This document shows, piece by piece, positions 21,217 to 31,163 of a stretch of DNA of 64,000 nucleotides. A model generated the notes under the pieces. The model searched no databases. It saw nothing but the letters and a program-made list of their open reading frames with translations, and was not told the DNA's origin. The position numbers were made by a program, and so were the translations under genes. Numbering within the stretch: position 1 is the first letter of the stretch; every line of letters begins with the position of its first letter. The stretch comes from Viola odorata (lineage: Eukaryota > Streptophyta > Magnoliopsida > Malpighiales > Violaceae), in assembly GCA_963691705.1 (NCBI GenBank), contig OY829540.1:46474158-46538157 (forward strand), in the 5' to 3' direction.

Positions 21217-21864
21217 ATAGCTGATCCTCGACCCAAGTCTGTTGGGGAAGAAAAGATTGAAAACATTGTTACCGATATCACATCTCCCGCCACGCTCCAG
21301 CAGAAGTTGCCCCCAATTCACTCCGTCACAATAGTGAATTGTCCGACAACCGTAGGATTTTATATGCCAAGATGTTTGGTTATGGTTTCCATTTTCCTCT
21401 TGATCCTTTGGTAGTACAGTTACTTGCCAATCTTGATTTGAATCTTGCCCAATTGATTCCTAACGCGCATTGTTGCGTTCACTCGTTTATACAACTGTGT
21501 AGACATAAGGGGATTGCCTCTCCCACCCTTTTATTGCTTCAATCACTTTTCCAGTTATATAGTCGTAGGGGTGTAGTAGCGATATCGCCGCGTTATGATG
21601 ATGAATTGCTAAAACCTTTTACTTGGAAGCTCTTGCACCTTGAGTCTTCCGTTGACGGTTAGAAAGATGGATTTTTTATTATCAATCTGCCTGGCCCTTT
21701 GTGAAGGACCAGCTTTAATCACGACATCAGGGATGGGGCCTGGGGTAGGTGGACTCCTCTTCCTTCTCCTAAGCAAGGCTGGTTAACCAAACTGCTCGAG
21801 TTGAACTTCAGCGTTCACATTCGCAATCTCGCATGCGGGATCGACATTCGAGCATGAATTGAAA

Positions 21865-21935
21865 GTGAGTGTTTTGCTATTTTTCTTTATTGTTCTGGAA
21901 AGTACTAACACTGACGTTATCTTGTGATCGTGCAG
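21865..21935 (+). other. Intron 1 of gene D, Tat-1
   Basis: 71 nt, GTGAGT...GTGCAG with a branch-point-like TACTAAC (21903-21909). Tat-2 has a 71-nt intron at the same place (54817-54887), also with TACTAAC. Both interrupt the codon after its first base. Confidence 0.75.
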
Positions 21936-22273
21936 AGCCTCCCCCCGGTTGGAAGCCTGAGTGTGTTAGGAGATGGGAGAGAAGGGCTCAAAAGAAAAAG
22001 GAGAAGGAGGACGATGCTGCTGCTGCTGCCGTCGGTGCTGCCACTGCGGCCGTTAATCTCGTTCCATCATCGGCTGCGACTACAAATCTCGTTTAGGTGT
22101 CTTCTTCTCAGACTGGCGAGGGAGCTGCCACCGCTTCTACCTCTGTTGCTCCTCCTCAAGCATCTTCTTCTGAGGTTTCCAAAAAGAAGAGGAAGAGAAG
22201 ACGAGTTGCCGCCCTTACTCCTCCCTCTGACGTGGCGATTTCCTCAAAGGTGCCAATTGACGATATCGCCACT

Positions 22274-22348
22274 GTACGTTACGTGTTTTCCATCCCTTCG
22301 TTATCTCACACATTACATTTTCTAACATTTCTCTTTTTAACTCTGCAG
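22274..22348 (+). other. Intron 2 of gene D, Tat-1
   Basis: 75 nt, GTACGT...CTGCAG, following an ATCGCCACT codon series. Tat-2 has GTACGT...TTGCAG (55232-55337, 106 nt) after ATTGCCACT. The phase is zero in both. Confidence 0.75.
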
Positions 22349-23556
22349 GATACTGCCGCTGCCTCTGCTCACTCGTCCCTGGTAGATAACATGGATTTGA
22401 GTCATATATTTCGACAACGTCGCAAGAAGCCGCGACATAACCGGGAGACCATAAACGGGCCGGAGGGTCACGCTAACAATCAAGAGGGCCTACTATAGGC
22501 TTCATTTCTGAGGTGCCTCTTGGGGGTCAGGCTCCTAATTTTCCAAGGGCTACGGGCGCTTCCGGGCCGTTTCATGTTTCTCCCAGTTCCTTTGGCACTT
22601 CGCCTCCTCCCTCCGTTTCCCAAGTTATGGGTTTCACTGGTGACCTAACGGAATCTAATTTTCCACCCTTCCAATCTCATGACTCATTCGGACTCGCTAT
22701 GGGTACTTCTTCCCGCCAGCCTCCATCTCCGATTACTTTGTTTTTTGTTCCCGCGAATGCTCCCAGGTCTCTACCTTCTGTGGGGGAGGCTGCTACTCCT
22801 CATCTCATGGCTGACTTGAGTTCAATAGCCTCATCAGGGCCTATCACTCATCAACTTGACTTGAGTGAGTTGCGTAGGACTAGATTTGCGGCCGTAGGGG
22901 GTGATGGTTCCTGCCGGGTTTCTTCTTTGCTGACCTCCCATGTGTTATCGTCCCTGGAGGAGGAAGAAGTGTTTCTTTCTCAAGCTCCTGAGGAGCAGGT
23001 GAATTCGGTGCGTTCCAACATATTTGCCGTTTTCTAAAATTTTCATTACTGGGTTAGGCACATGACGAGGAAAATTGATTCCCTCACTTCTTCCTCTAAC
23101 GAGCTGCATAATGCCCATTGTCATGTTTCAGAAGAGCTCGCTAGGAAGCAAGGAGAAGCGGAGAAGCTTTCTGAAGAGCACCAGAGTCTGGTGACGGACT
23201 TGGCACTTGTTAAGAAAGAGCTGGAAGACGCTAATGAGCGGGGAGCTGCCCTTAACGCCGAATTAGCGGCAGAGAAGGATAAGAATGCCACTCTAGAAGA
23301 AGAGAAAATGGCATTGAGAGAAGAGAAGGCCGTATTGGAGAAGGAGTCAGTAGAGAAATGCAAGTGGTATTGTGAGGAGACCGCAGGTATCATATCAGAC
23401 TGCTTCGTGGAGCTTTACGGGGAAGAGGAGTTTCGCGTTGATGACATTACTCAACTTTTTCTGAAGAAGTTCGCGGTCCTCACAGATGAAAATTTTCACA
23501 AGGCTAAAGCAGGACATCGCGAGGGGCAAGGGGATAGTGGGACGACAACGCCGTAG

Positions 23557-24650
23557 GCATTTTGCTACCCTTCTTGAAATTTGGGCCTCGTCCCATTTTT
23601 GTTCTTGCTCTTAAAGCTTTTGCCTTTTGTAATCCCTTGGGGGTTTTTAAATAGACATATATGTATTTTGCTTGCTATCTGCCTTTGTGGTTGATCTTCT
23701 TTATATTGTTTCATACAAGATAGTAACGCCGACATTGAGATGATGAGGTCGTCAAATATCGTATACGGGGCTGCCATAACGTAGCGATATCATAGAGTTC
23801 CAGCAGAGATAGTATAATCATAGAATTACCGTATGATCTGTAGAATCATAGATATGCATAACGGGCATTTTGCAAGATATCGCGACATGATTAAACATGC
23901 GCATTTTATGCCAGAATAGAATAATGTTGCTCACTAGGTAGCAGATAACAGATAGGAGATAGCTTCAGAAATAGAACTCACGATACTGAGATAGCATAGC
24001 AGATATTACCCGCGATATGTGGCATATAATTCATATTTGCAAGAGAAGATATCGTGGCGTTATCACCATATATGCCTTCAAATCAAGAGGATCATTACTG
24101 AGGCGTTACTTGCTATTAATCCCTTGAAAGGATAATTTAATCAATGAGATGACTTCCAGAGGCTGAATTTTCATAACGAGACTGTCGAGATGTAGATATT
24201 TCTCGTTAGTGGCAGAGAATATCGTATAGATAGATGTAGATGTATCTCTTTCCACAGCGATAGCCGTCAGAGAAGTATAGCACCACAGAAGTATACGTTC
24301 TCCTGGTAGTGTCCTTAGATCAGGATGATAAGACATTTGCCATTAATGGTACACTTGCCCTGCGAATCATGATGATAGATCGACTGATATTATCGCCTGA
24401 ATGGGTGTCAGTTTCTTCATTATTTCAACATTTCCGCGATTTTCCTGCACATTCTCAATTGTTGTTTTATTGTGTTAGTAAAATAGCATGTAATGATAAA
24501 CACTAGTTACCTCTAGGGGCATTTACCCGCATGTACCGGGGTGTTTTTGGTGTTGCCCATATCGCTTTCTCAACCAGTCAACTACACCGGGTACTTGTCG
24601 TCCGGTTACTCGCTGGGATATCACGATTTATTTTGAATTTCCACATTCGG
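23557..24650. other. Spacer between gene D and the tandem array, Tat-1
   Basis: About 1.1 kb without a gene. The first about 150 bp matches the gene D 3' end of Tat-2 (CTTTTGTAA..CC.TTGGGGGTTTT). Then comes about 700 bp of AT-rich sequence with many GATATC/ATAGAATC-like words, largely missing from Tat-2. The last part (CGCTTTCTCAACCAG, GGTTACTCGCTGGGAT) is conserved and leads into the array. Confidence 0.5.
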
Positions 24651-25160
24651 CCTGGAGCGTGCCTCGTCTTAGTGAGTCGTCTGATCAGGAGTGGCCATCA
24701 CAAGGATAGGATTTTCACTTCCAGGCGTTGATTTCTCACTTCCCTGGAGCGTGCCTCGTCTTAGTGAGATGCCTGTATTAGCGCGGTCATCACAAGGATA
24801 GGATTTTCACTTCCAGGGTGGAGTTGTTGTTTCCCTAGGGCGTGCCTCGTCTTAGTGAGACGCCTATGTTAGCGCGGTCGTCACAAGGATAGGATTTTCA
24901 CTCCCAGGTACGCCGGGGCGTGCCTCGTCTTAGTTAGTCGTCTGTGTTAGCCCGATTATCACAAGGATAGGATTTTCACTCCCAGCGGTGTCGGGGCGTG
25001 CCTCGTCTTAGTGAGCCATCTGTGTTAGCCCGGTCATCACAAGGATAGGATTTTCACTCCCGACGTTGAATCTTTAAGTATGTCAGGGCGTGCCTCGTCT
25101 TAGTGAGTCGTCTGATCAGGAGCGGCCATCACAAGGATAGGATTTTCACTCTTGGCACCC
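24651..25160. repeat. Six-unit tandem array between pol and the antisense genes, Tat-1
   Basis: Units are anchored by GCGTGCC at 24657, 24749, 24840, 24918, 24996 and 25088, giving spacings of 92, 91, 78, 78 and 92 bp. Each unit has two conserved boxes: CGTGCCTCGTCTTAGT(G/T)AG and ATCACAAGGATAGGATTTTC, then CACTYCC. The spacers between units vary. Tat-2 has the same six units with spacings of 92, 91, 80, 80 and 93. The array lies between the converging 3' ends of gene D (plus) and pol (minus). Confidence 0.9.
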
Positions 25161-25263
25161 TTCATCATCTGCACGCAGTCAATGACAAGAATGCACAAGA
25201 ATATTTCCGATTTAAGTGTTAACGCATATTATGGTTAATGGTATCCACACGTGCAGAGATATG

Positions 25264-25789
25264 TCAAATTCTAGCATGGTATAATTTCAAATGAGCTATG
25301 TTCCAAGAGTTTGGTAAGGGAGTACCGTTAACTGTTTCCAGGTGATATGCTCCCTTTTCGATAACACGAGTGACACGGTATGGGTCGTCCCAGTTTGGAC
25401 TGGGTTTCCACACGCGTTGTCCAGTTGCTCGTTTGTCCCTAAGCACCAAGTCTCCAGCTTTCAACAATCGCTCCTTAACGCGTCTGTTGTGATAACGCGC
25501 CATTTTTCTCTTATAATGCAGCATTTTCAAAAGTGTTTCTTCGTGCAGTTCTGGCAGTGCATCGAGGTTTGCTCGTAACCTTTCTTCGTTTATTTCTTCC
25601 TTGAAGTACGCCACTCGCAGGCTTAGAGTACTGATTTCTACCGGTGTGACGGCCTCTATGCCAAAAGCCAACGCGAAGGGTGTTTCTCCTGTGTTGGATT
25701 TGACGGTCATGCGGCAGGCCCACATCACGTACGGCAGCTCGTCTGCTCATTTCTTTTTGGATCCTTCTAGGTTTTTCAATCCCTGCAAA
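25264..25789 (-). pseudogene. int: Tat-1 integrase, C-terminal part only
   Basis: Reads on the minus strand from about 25789 down to TAG-type stop 25264-25266. It holds MMWACRMTVKSNTGETPFAL, EAVTPVEISTLSLRVAYF, NLDALPELHEETLLKM, the RYHNRRVKERLLKAGDLVLR chromodomain-proximal region and SPNWDDPYRVTRVIEKGAY (GPY/F-like, with GP changed to DP). The DDE catalytic core is missing: against Tat-2, about 440 bp (58115-58555) are deleted at a junction near 25777-25782. A TGA replaces the residue before the first Met. This copy cannot supply integrase. Confidence 0.85.
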
Positions 25790-26647
25790 TGGTAGGCCAA
25801 TAAAATCCTGACCTAAAGACTTGTGGGGTCAAGGTGCCGCCAGACACATGCATATCGCATATTCCTTCGTGGATTTCTCGTAAAGTGTGGAGGCCCTCTT
25901 GTTCCATTATGCATTTGGCCACTGGATGGGAGAAACATCTTCAAACCAGTTCCCCATCATAATATGTACATCGTGCCACCTGTTTCAACACTTTTTACTT
26001 TTCGGCGTTATCTTCGGGCAATTCATCGTTCTTCAAGTATTTCACTACGGGGATTCGCCAGTCATTTTTAATTTCTTTGATATAGAGCGACACTTGTTCT
26101 TCCATGAAGGAAGGCACATATATCTCTTCAAAGTAGACGTCCGCGGGTATGGATTTTTCCAGACTGGCTGCAATTTTGGCGAGATTGTCTGCTTCGGCGT
26201 TATCCTCTCGAGGAACGTGCTCAATGCTGACTTATATGCCGCTTTTTCTTATTTCCATCAACTCACGTTTCACTTTAGAGAGATATTGAATCATGATGGG
26301 TTCTCTAGCTTGGAGTCGCCATACAACTTTAGTTGCAAGTCTCCCATTACTCCGGCGTCATGTATGGCTTTCATGGACAAGTTTTTTCCTATTCTGAGTC
26401 CGGCCAACAGCACCTCGTATTCTGCTGCGTTATTGGATAACGGTTGCAGGATCCTGATAGCGTATCGTATCTGTATGTGTAGTGGTCCAGTTACTAGGAT
26501 TCCTGGTCCAGTTACTAGGATTCCGGCTCCAGCTAGTTCTTGATTTTTGTCTCCATCCACATGGATAACCCACAAGTCGGTGTAGGTTTCAGGGAATGGG
26601 AGATCTAAGTCATCTCTTTCTTCCTCGGCTAAGTCTGTTAATGGATC
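25790..26647 (-). pseudogene. Tat-1 second (archaeal-type) RNase H and linker to integrase
   Basis: Tat elements carry an extra RNase H after the ordinary one. Here it begins LWVIHVDGDKNQELAGAGI (catalytic Asp) and continues with NNAAEYEVLLAGLRIGK (Glu) and LKLYGDSKLE (Asp). It is broken at about 26305 by a deletion of about 29 bp seen against Tat-2. There is a short in-frame duplication, VTGPGILVTGP, near 26490-26515, unique to this copy. Downstream, minus-strand frames still show the integrase zinc-finger neighbourhood (TLREIHEGICDMH). Stops and frameshifts are present. Confidence 0.82.
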
Positions 26648-27472
26648 CTACGTGAACGTGCACTCGGCTATAAAATCTGCTAGGACTTGGGCTTTTATGG
26701 ATGGTCGGGCTTTGTACTGCAGCCCAAACTGCTCGAGGTCAATGGCCCAAATCAGCATCCTTCCTGAAGACTCAGGCTTTCTGAAAATCCTTTTCAGGGG
26801 TTGGTCTGTGAGTACGATGACAGGATGGGCTTGGAAATATCGATCCATTTTGCGCGTGGCCTGTACCAACGCAAACGCTATTTTTTCTATGCGAGCATAT
26901 CGCAGCTCGGCATCTTTCAAAACATGGCTGACAAAATACACGGGGTGGTGGATGTGGTTGTCTTCTCGCACAAGGACAGCACTAACCACTTCGTCGGTAA
27001 CACCAAGGTACAAGTACAGAGTGTCACCTGGTTCTGGTCTTGTTAACACTAGATCAGATGACAAATAGGCTTTCAGACCTATAAACGCCTCTTCGCATTC
27101 CTTTGTCCATCCAAAGGGAGCCTTTTTGCGTATGACCTTGAAGAAAGGTAGGCATCTCTCACCTTGCTTAGAAATAAACCGTCCTAGAGTGATAACGCGC
27201 CCTGTGAGCTTTTGCACTTCCTTGATCGTTCGAGGGGATATCATATCATGAATAGCTTTAATCTTCGATGGATTGGGTTGCATGCCTTTCTAGCTGACCA
27301 CGTATCCCAAGAATTTTCCCGTTTGAAATGTAAACATGCATTTACAGGGATTCAGCTTCATCTTGTACTCTCTCATCACGTTGAAAACTTCTTCCAAATC
27401 TACCAAGTGGTCTTCAAAGCTTCAACTTTTGACCAGTAAATCATCCACACAGGCTTCCACTTTCTTTCTGAT
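26648..27472 (-). pseudogene. pol: Tat-1 RT C-terminus and first RNase H
   Basis: The RT catalytic motif appears at about 27428-27460 as VEACVDDLLVK, so Tyr of YVDD is changed to Cys; an in-frame TAA (27471 area) stands just before it. Then KLNPCKCMFTFQTGKFLGYVV-like thumb sequence, IKAIHDMISPRTIKEVQKL and the RNase H region DTLYLYLGVTDEVVSAVLV, RKMDRYFQAHPVIVLTDQPL. The first catalytic Asp environment of this RNase H is already degenerate, as expected for Tat where the second RNase H took over. Ends VLADFIAECTF, then a stop. Confidence 0.82.
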
Positions 27473-29009
27473 TTATTTCTCGAACACTTTGTTTGCCATA
27501 CGCTGAAAAGTTACCCCAGCATTTTTCAGCTCAAACGGCATTGCCGTGTAATAGTAAGTGGCCTTCGGGGTGATGAAGGCGGTCTTTTCTTCATCTTCGA
27601 CGGTCATGGGGATTTTATGATATCCAGAATTGGCGTCTAAAGAGCTCAAGTAAGCATATCCGGCAGTTTGGTCGACTAATTGGTCGATTAGAAGGAGAGG
27701 GTGGCAATCCTTATGACAGGCTTCGTTTAAATCAGTGAAATCAATGCACATGTGCCACTCTCCATTAGGCTTTGGAACAAGGACAGGGTTAGCTAACCAA
27801 GTCGGATATTGGACTTCTCGGATGAAACCTGCGCCTAGGAGTTTTGAGACCTCCTTGTCGATGGTTGATGCTTTTTCTATAGAAAACGCTCGTCGCTTTT
27901 GCTGGATCGGTTTGACGCTGGGATCAATGTTAAGTCGATGCTCTGCTACCTCACGTGAGATACCGGGCATATCGGCGGGCTTCCAGGCGAACTCTCCTTT
28001 ATATTTGTTTAGTAATCGAGCTAACTGTGCATTTTCTTCGGGGCTTAGCTTCTCGCTAACCAAGAAATTTCCCTCCCTGGCCCCATTAACAGGGACGGGG
28101 ACCATCTTATCCACTGGCTGGGTACATTTTTCATCTTTCTGCTTGAAGGGATCCGCTGTCACGCGCATATACCTATCACAACTCTTCTGCGTCATAAGCA
28201 AGTAACACTCGGCTGCCAGCTTCTGATCGCCTTTAACTGTAACCACTCCATCCCACGAGGGATACTTTAACCTCAAGTGCTTTTGGGATATCGCTGCACC
28301 AAAATGATTGAGAAACGGACATCCAAGTATGGCGTTATAGGGCAAGGTAAGGTCCACGACCAAGAACAACAATTCCTCTGATCTTTTAGACGTGTCCTCT
28401 CTAAAGTATGTGGGTAACAAGGTGACTCCGATCACTGGGATAGGAACTCCATCCACCCCAATTATCAGCTTCTTGCAAGGTGTCAGCTCACTAGCAGGAC
28501 GCTTCATGAGGTTGTAAGCTTCTAACGAAAATAAATTTACCGCGTTGCCGTTATTGATAAGAGTTCTTCTAACTCTATGATTACCGATAACGGGCGTAAC
28601 TACTAATGCATCGTTATGTGGGAAAATGACACCTTTCTCATCTTCCTCGGAGAAGGATAACACTATTCGATCCAACACACTTATCGCTTCATTTTTTATT
28701 AACGCGCCTTCTCGTTTTTGCTTGTCCCCTGCAGTGGGCGTTAACTGCACAAGCTCGTCAAGACATGGCGTGCCTCCGGCTATGATGTTGATGATGGGAA
28801 TATCGTTGTCATGGATTGTCAGCGTTTCTCTGACTCTCCCACTAGGGGTAGCATTATTTCCTGAAGCGTGAGGAGACGCTTGTTTACTGTCTGATACTCT
28901 ATTTATCGGATTACTCCTGGCTTCTTCTCTTGCCTTGGTGGCAAATTCCCCGAGATAGCCTTCTTCTACTAAACGTTTTATAGCCAGCTTTAACTCTCTG
29001 CACACGTCC
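27473..29009 (-). pseudogene. pol: Tat-1 protease and reverse transcriptase (palm)
   Basis: 510 codons open on the minus strand. The aspartic protease (about 28300-28620) has LINNGNAVNLFSLEAYN where Tat-2 has LVDNESAVNLFSLEAYN; the catalytic Asp is changed to Asn. It continues with GVDGVPIPVIGVTLLP and YNAILGCPFLNHFGA. RT starts near 28000: FAWKPADMPGISREVAEHRL, KRRAFSIEKA, GFIREVQYPTWLANPVLVPK, MCIDFTDLNEACHKDCHPLL and SSLDANSGYHKIPM, then TAFITPKATYYYTAMPFEL. It is followed by a TAA near YVDD. The frame continues that of gag after one A-run slip. Confidence 0.87.
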
Positions 29010-30691
29010 GTGGAGTGTCCCTTGACTTTGTGGAACTTGCAAAAGGTATTTTTTTCTTCCTCCCATGATTACCCCCGGCTTCACAGGGACTGGATAACAG
29101 ATAGGCAGATTCCATTGCTCCACAATTGCTAGGATTTCCGCTCTTGGAAGTATGAGGGAAGGAAGATCTGGGTCGTATATTCGGCTCTTAGGCAGATCCG
29201 TTTGTCGTTGGGTGGGGAAGTTACCGGGTCTTCCCTTCGAGAAGTTGCCTCTTTGCTGGTTGGAGGCTTTAGGGATGTGGTCTTTTCGTTGGGCGTAATC
29301 ATCGATAAAACGATCATCAGGGGTCGCGCTGGTAGGAGCGTTAGGAACATGGGGCACGTTTTATGGCATGTTTTGGGTTCTGTCCCTATTTTCTTCCTCT
29401 TCCATCCTCACGTAATTATGGGCTTTTAGCCTCAGCGCGTCCAAAGTTGTCGAGGGATCCACCATTAACGTGTCTCATAATTTTCCATAACAACAGTTTT
29501 GCTTCAAAGCTTCCACAACGAAATCAATAGTGACGCCTGGAATTAATGACATTTCCATATCGAAACGACTAAGGAAATCTTTCAAAGATTCCTGGGGTTT
29601 CTTGTGTATATCGAATAAGGCTGCAGCGGATTTCTTGATGGGAACAGCTGTGCTGAACCGGCTTCGAAACTTGGATTCCAGCTGCGAAAAACTGTCGATG
29701 GATCTGGTCGGGAGGCCTTCAAACCAAAGACGCGCGACTCCCGACAATGTCATGACAAATATCTGGCACAAGGCTGTATCACTATGGGTTTGAAATTGCA
29801 CGAAGTCTTTCACCTTGTTGAGGTGGGAGATCGGATCCTTGGTTCCGTCATACGATTTCGAGGGGAGTTTCACGTGCCGACTGACTCTGTGATACCTTAT
29901 GCGATAGGTAAACGGATGACCAGCGGTATCATCAAGGATTTCACAAGGACGACGGGGTGGCAAAGCTTCCAAATGACGTCTCCGTCCTCGTGGGTCAGGC
30001 GTGTGATGTCTCTTGGGGGATCGGTTGCGACTCCTTGGTGAGCGGGTTCGATATCTTCTACTACTCGATCTTTCACTACGTTTGGGGGACACATCTCTAA
30101 CCATTTCCTCTCGCCTGCCATCCTAGCGATCTCTATACTCGTCGTGCTATCGTTCTTCTTGAGATATGGGGATTTCTCGCGTGTGCTGCCCGGGGGGTTC
30201 TACTCGCTCATGAGCAAGTTGAATAAAATTAACAGGGGTCGTTGTAACGGGTAAGGTCAGCGGGGTGCTTCCGTGTTTCCGAGATGATAACGGTTGATCA
30301 GTGACAATAGGTGGGGTGGAAGAGAATGTCAAATGAGGGGAATAGTAGATACTGAGACATTGGGAATCGATCCAACAACTAATGCGGTCAACTGGTCCAC
30401 TTGGGCACGCAGAGCTAACAAAGAGTTCGCCAAAGGGTTGTTCGCGCTATCCATTACAAATCCCATTGGAGGGGGAGTGGAATAGCTAGATCCTGTCATT
30501 TGGGAAGGTGGAGTGCTCATCTGGGGGAAGGATGTTCCCATCGTTGGCCCAAAAAGAAAATCTGTTTGCCCAGAAGGGGTTCCCTATACCGTGGCAAAAA
30601 TACCTGCAGAGGCAGAAGGAAAAAGCTCTCTACGAGGAGCGAAAAGAATACCATGGGATTGGGGAGGCGTAGATTTTGAATGAGAAGCCAT
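29010..30691 (-). pseudogene. gag: Tat-1 gag
   Basis: The start is the minus-strand ATG at 30691 (MASHSKSTPPQS), aligning with MDSDLESAQPPSS in Tat-2 (63437). The N-terminal part includes LLALRAQVDQLTALV. A basic Arg/Ser-rich stretch (RRYRTRSPRSRNRSPKRHH) precedes the gag core: HVKLPSKSYDGTKDPISHLN, FVMTLSGVARLWFEGLP, FSQLESKFRSRF and LKDFLSRFDMEMSL. The zinc-knuckle-like C-KF-H-KVKG-H-STDV-C follows a run of seven A (about 29049-29056) that shifts frame. Other stops interrupt the N-terminal third (e.g. 30329-30331). Confidence 0.83.
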
Positions 30692-30754
30692 GATCCTCTA
30701 ATTTTTAGAAAAACAGAGCTTGGTTATTAAGAATGCTCACTTAATCAAACCAAA

Positions 30755-30773
30755 ACTCTCAATGAAAGCACCG
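30755..30773 (-). other. Primer-binding-site-like sequence, Tat-1
   Basis: On the minus strand, two or three bases after the 5' LTR, CCGGTGCTTTCATTGAGAG corresponds to TGGTGCTTTCATTGAGAGC in Tat-2 (63503-63521). It starts with the complement of a tRNA CCA end (TGG in Tat-2). I cannot name the tRNA with confidence. Confidence 0.6.
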
Positions 30774-30776
30774 GTT

Positions 30777-31163
30777 TGATAATATTTTGAGGTTCTAGAG
30801 AAGGGTAGGTGAGGAAGATGGCCGCTCAGAATCACCATGCTCGTCGTCCGGTGTACCTGCAAAGCGCCGGAGGAGGGGGGGCTCCGACGTAGACACTCCG
30901 ATGCTTAAGTCAGTACAATTATCCAAAATGGTAGGGGTTCGACTAGCGATCTTAGGCTTACCTTTCATCTTGAATGGTGGGGTATTTATAGGCAAAATGT
31001 GAGTGTTATCTCTAGGGGTGGGCGTTATCTAGGGAAGATAATGCCCATGTACCTCAAGTGACGTCATGGCTTGCCTGGGATGGGATAACGTCGTGCGTGT
31101 AGGTAGATGACGCGTGAGACCCCCACCCCGCTGATGTCGACCATCCCAGGATTCCTCGCTAGG
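30777..31163 (-). repeat. Tat-1 right LTR, first part (split by Athila-2)
   Basis: 387 bp matching the start of the left LTR up to ATTCCTCGCTAGG. The remaining 109 bp are at 43247-43355. The last five bases, CTAGG, are duplicated at 43242-43246 by the Athila-2 insertion. Confidence 0.93.

Larger units (their letters stand above)
21217..23556 (+). pseudogene. Antisense gene D, Tat-1: three-exon paralogue of gene C
   Basis: The start codon aligned to the Tat-2 ATG (54098) is ATA here (21217-21219), so initiation is lost. Exon 1 core: RILYAKMFGYGFHFPLDPLV, NLAQLIPNAHCCVHSFIQLC, KGIASPTLLLLQSLFQLY, ISPRYDDELLKPFTWKL, clearly related to gene C. Introns at 21865-21935 and 22274-22348. Exon 2 has a Lys/Arg patch (KKKEKEDD, KKKRKRRR) and poly-Ala. 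Exon 3 has MDLSHIF, a Ser/Pro region, SSLEEEEVFLSQ, a strong coiled coil (about 23060-23360) and the end KWYCEETAGIISDCF.ELYGEE. Breaks: an N-terminal deletion relative to Tat-2, TAG 21660-21662 (TGG in Tat-2), TAG near 22095, a frameshift near 22490, TAA 23035-23037. Confidence 0.72.

Noticed and set aside
16352..23556. Plus-strand ORFs considered as host genes hit by Tat insertion
   Set aside because: All four recur in the same order inside an independent element at 49981-56534, so they belong to the element.
24651..25160. Array with conserved boxes and spacers looked CRISPR-like
   Set aside because: Repeats are imperfect, units are 78-92 bp, the DNA is plant nuclear, and the array lies within a retrotransposon and is conserved in a second copy.
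30755..30773. Naming the Tat primer tRNA
   Set aside because: I could not match the sequence to a specific plant tRNA 3' end with confidence.
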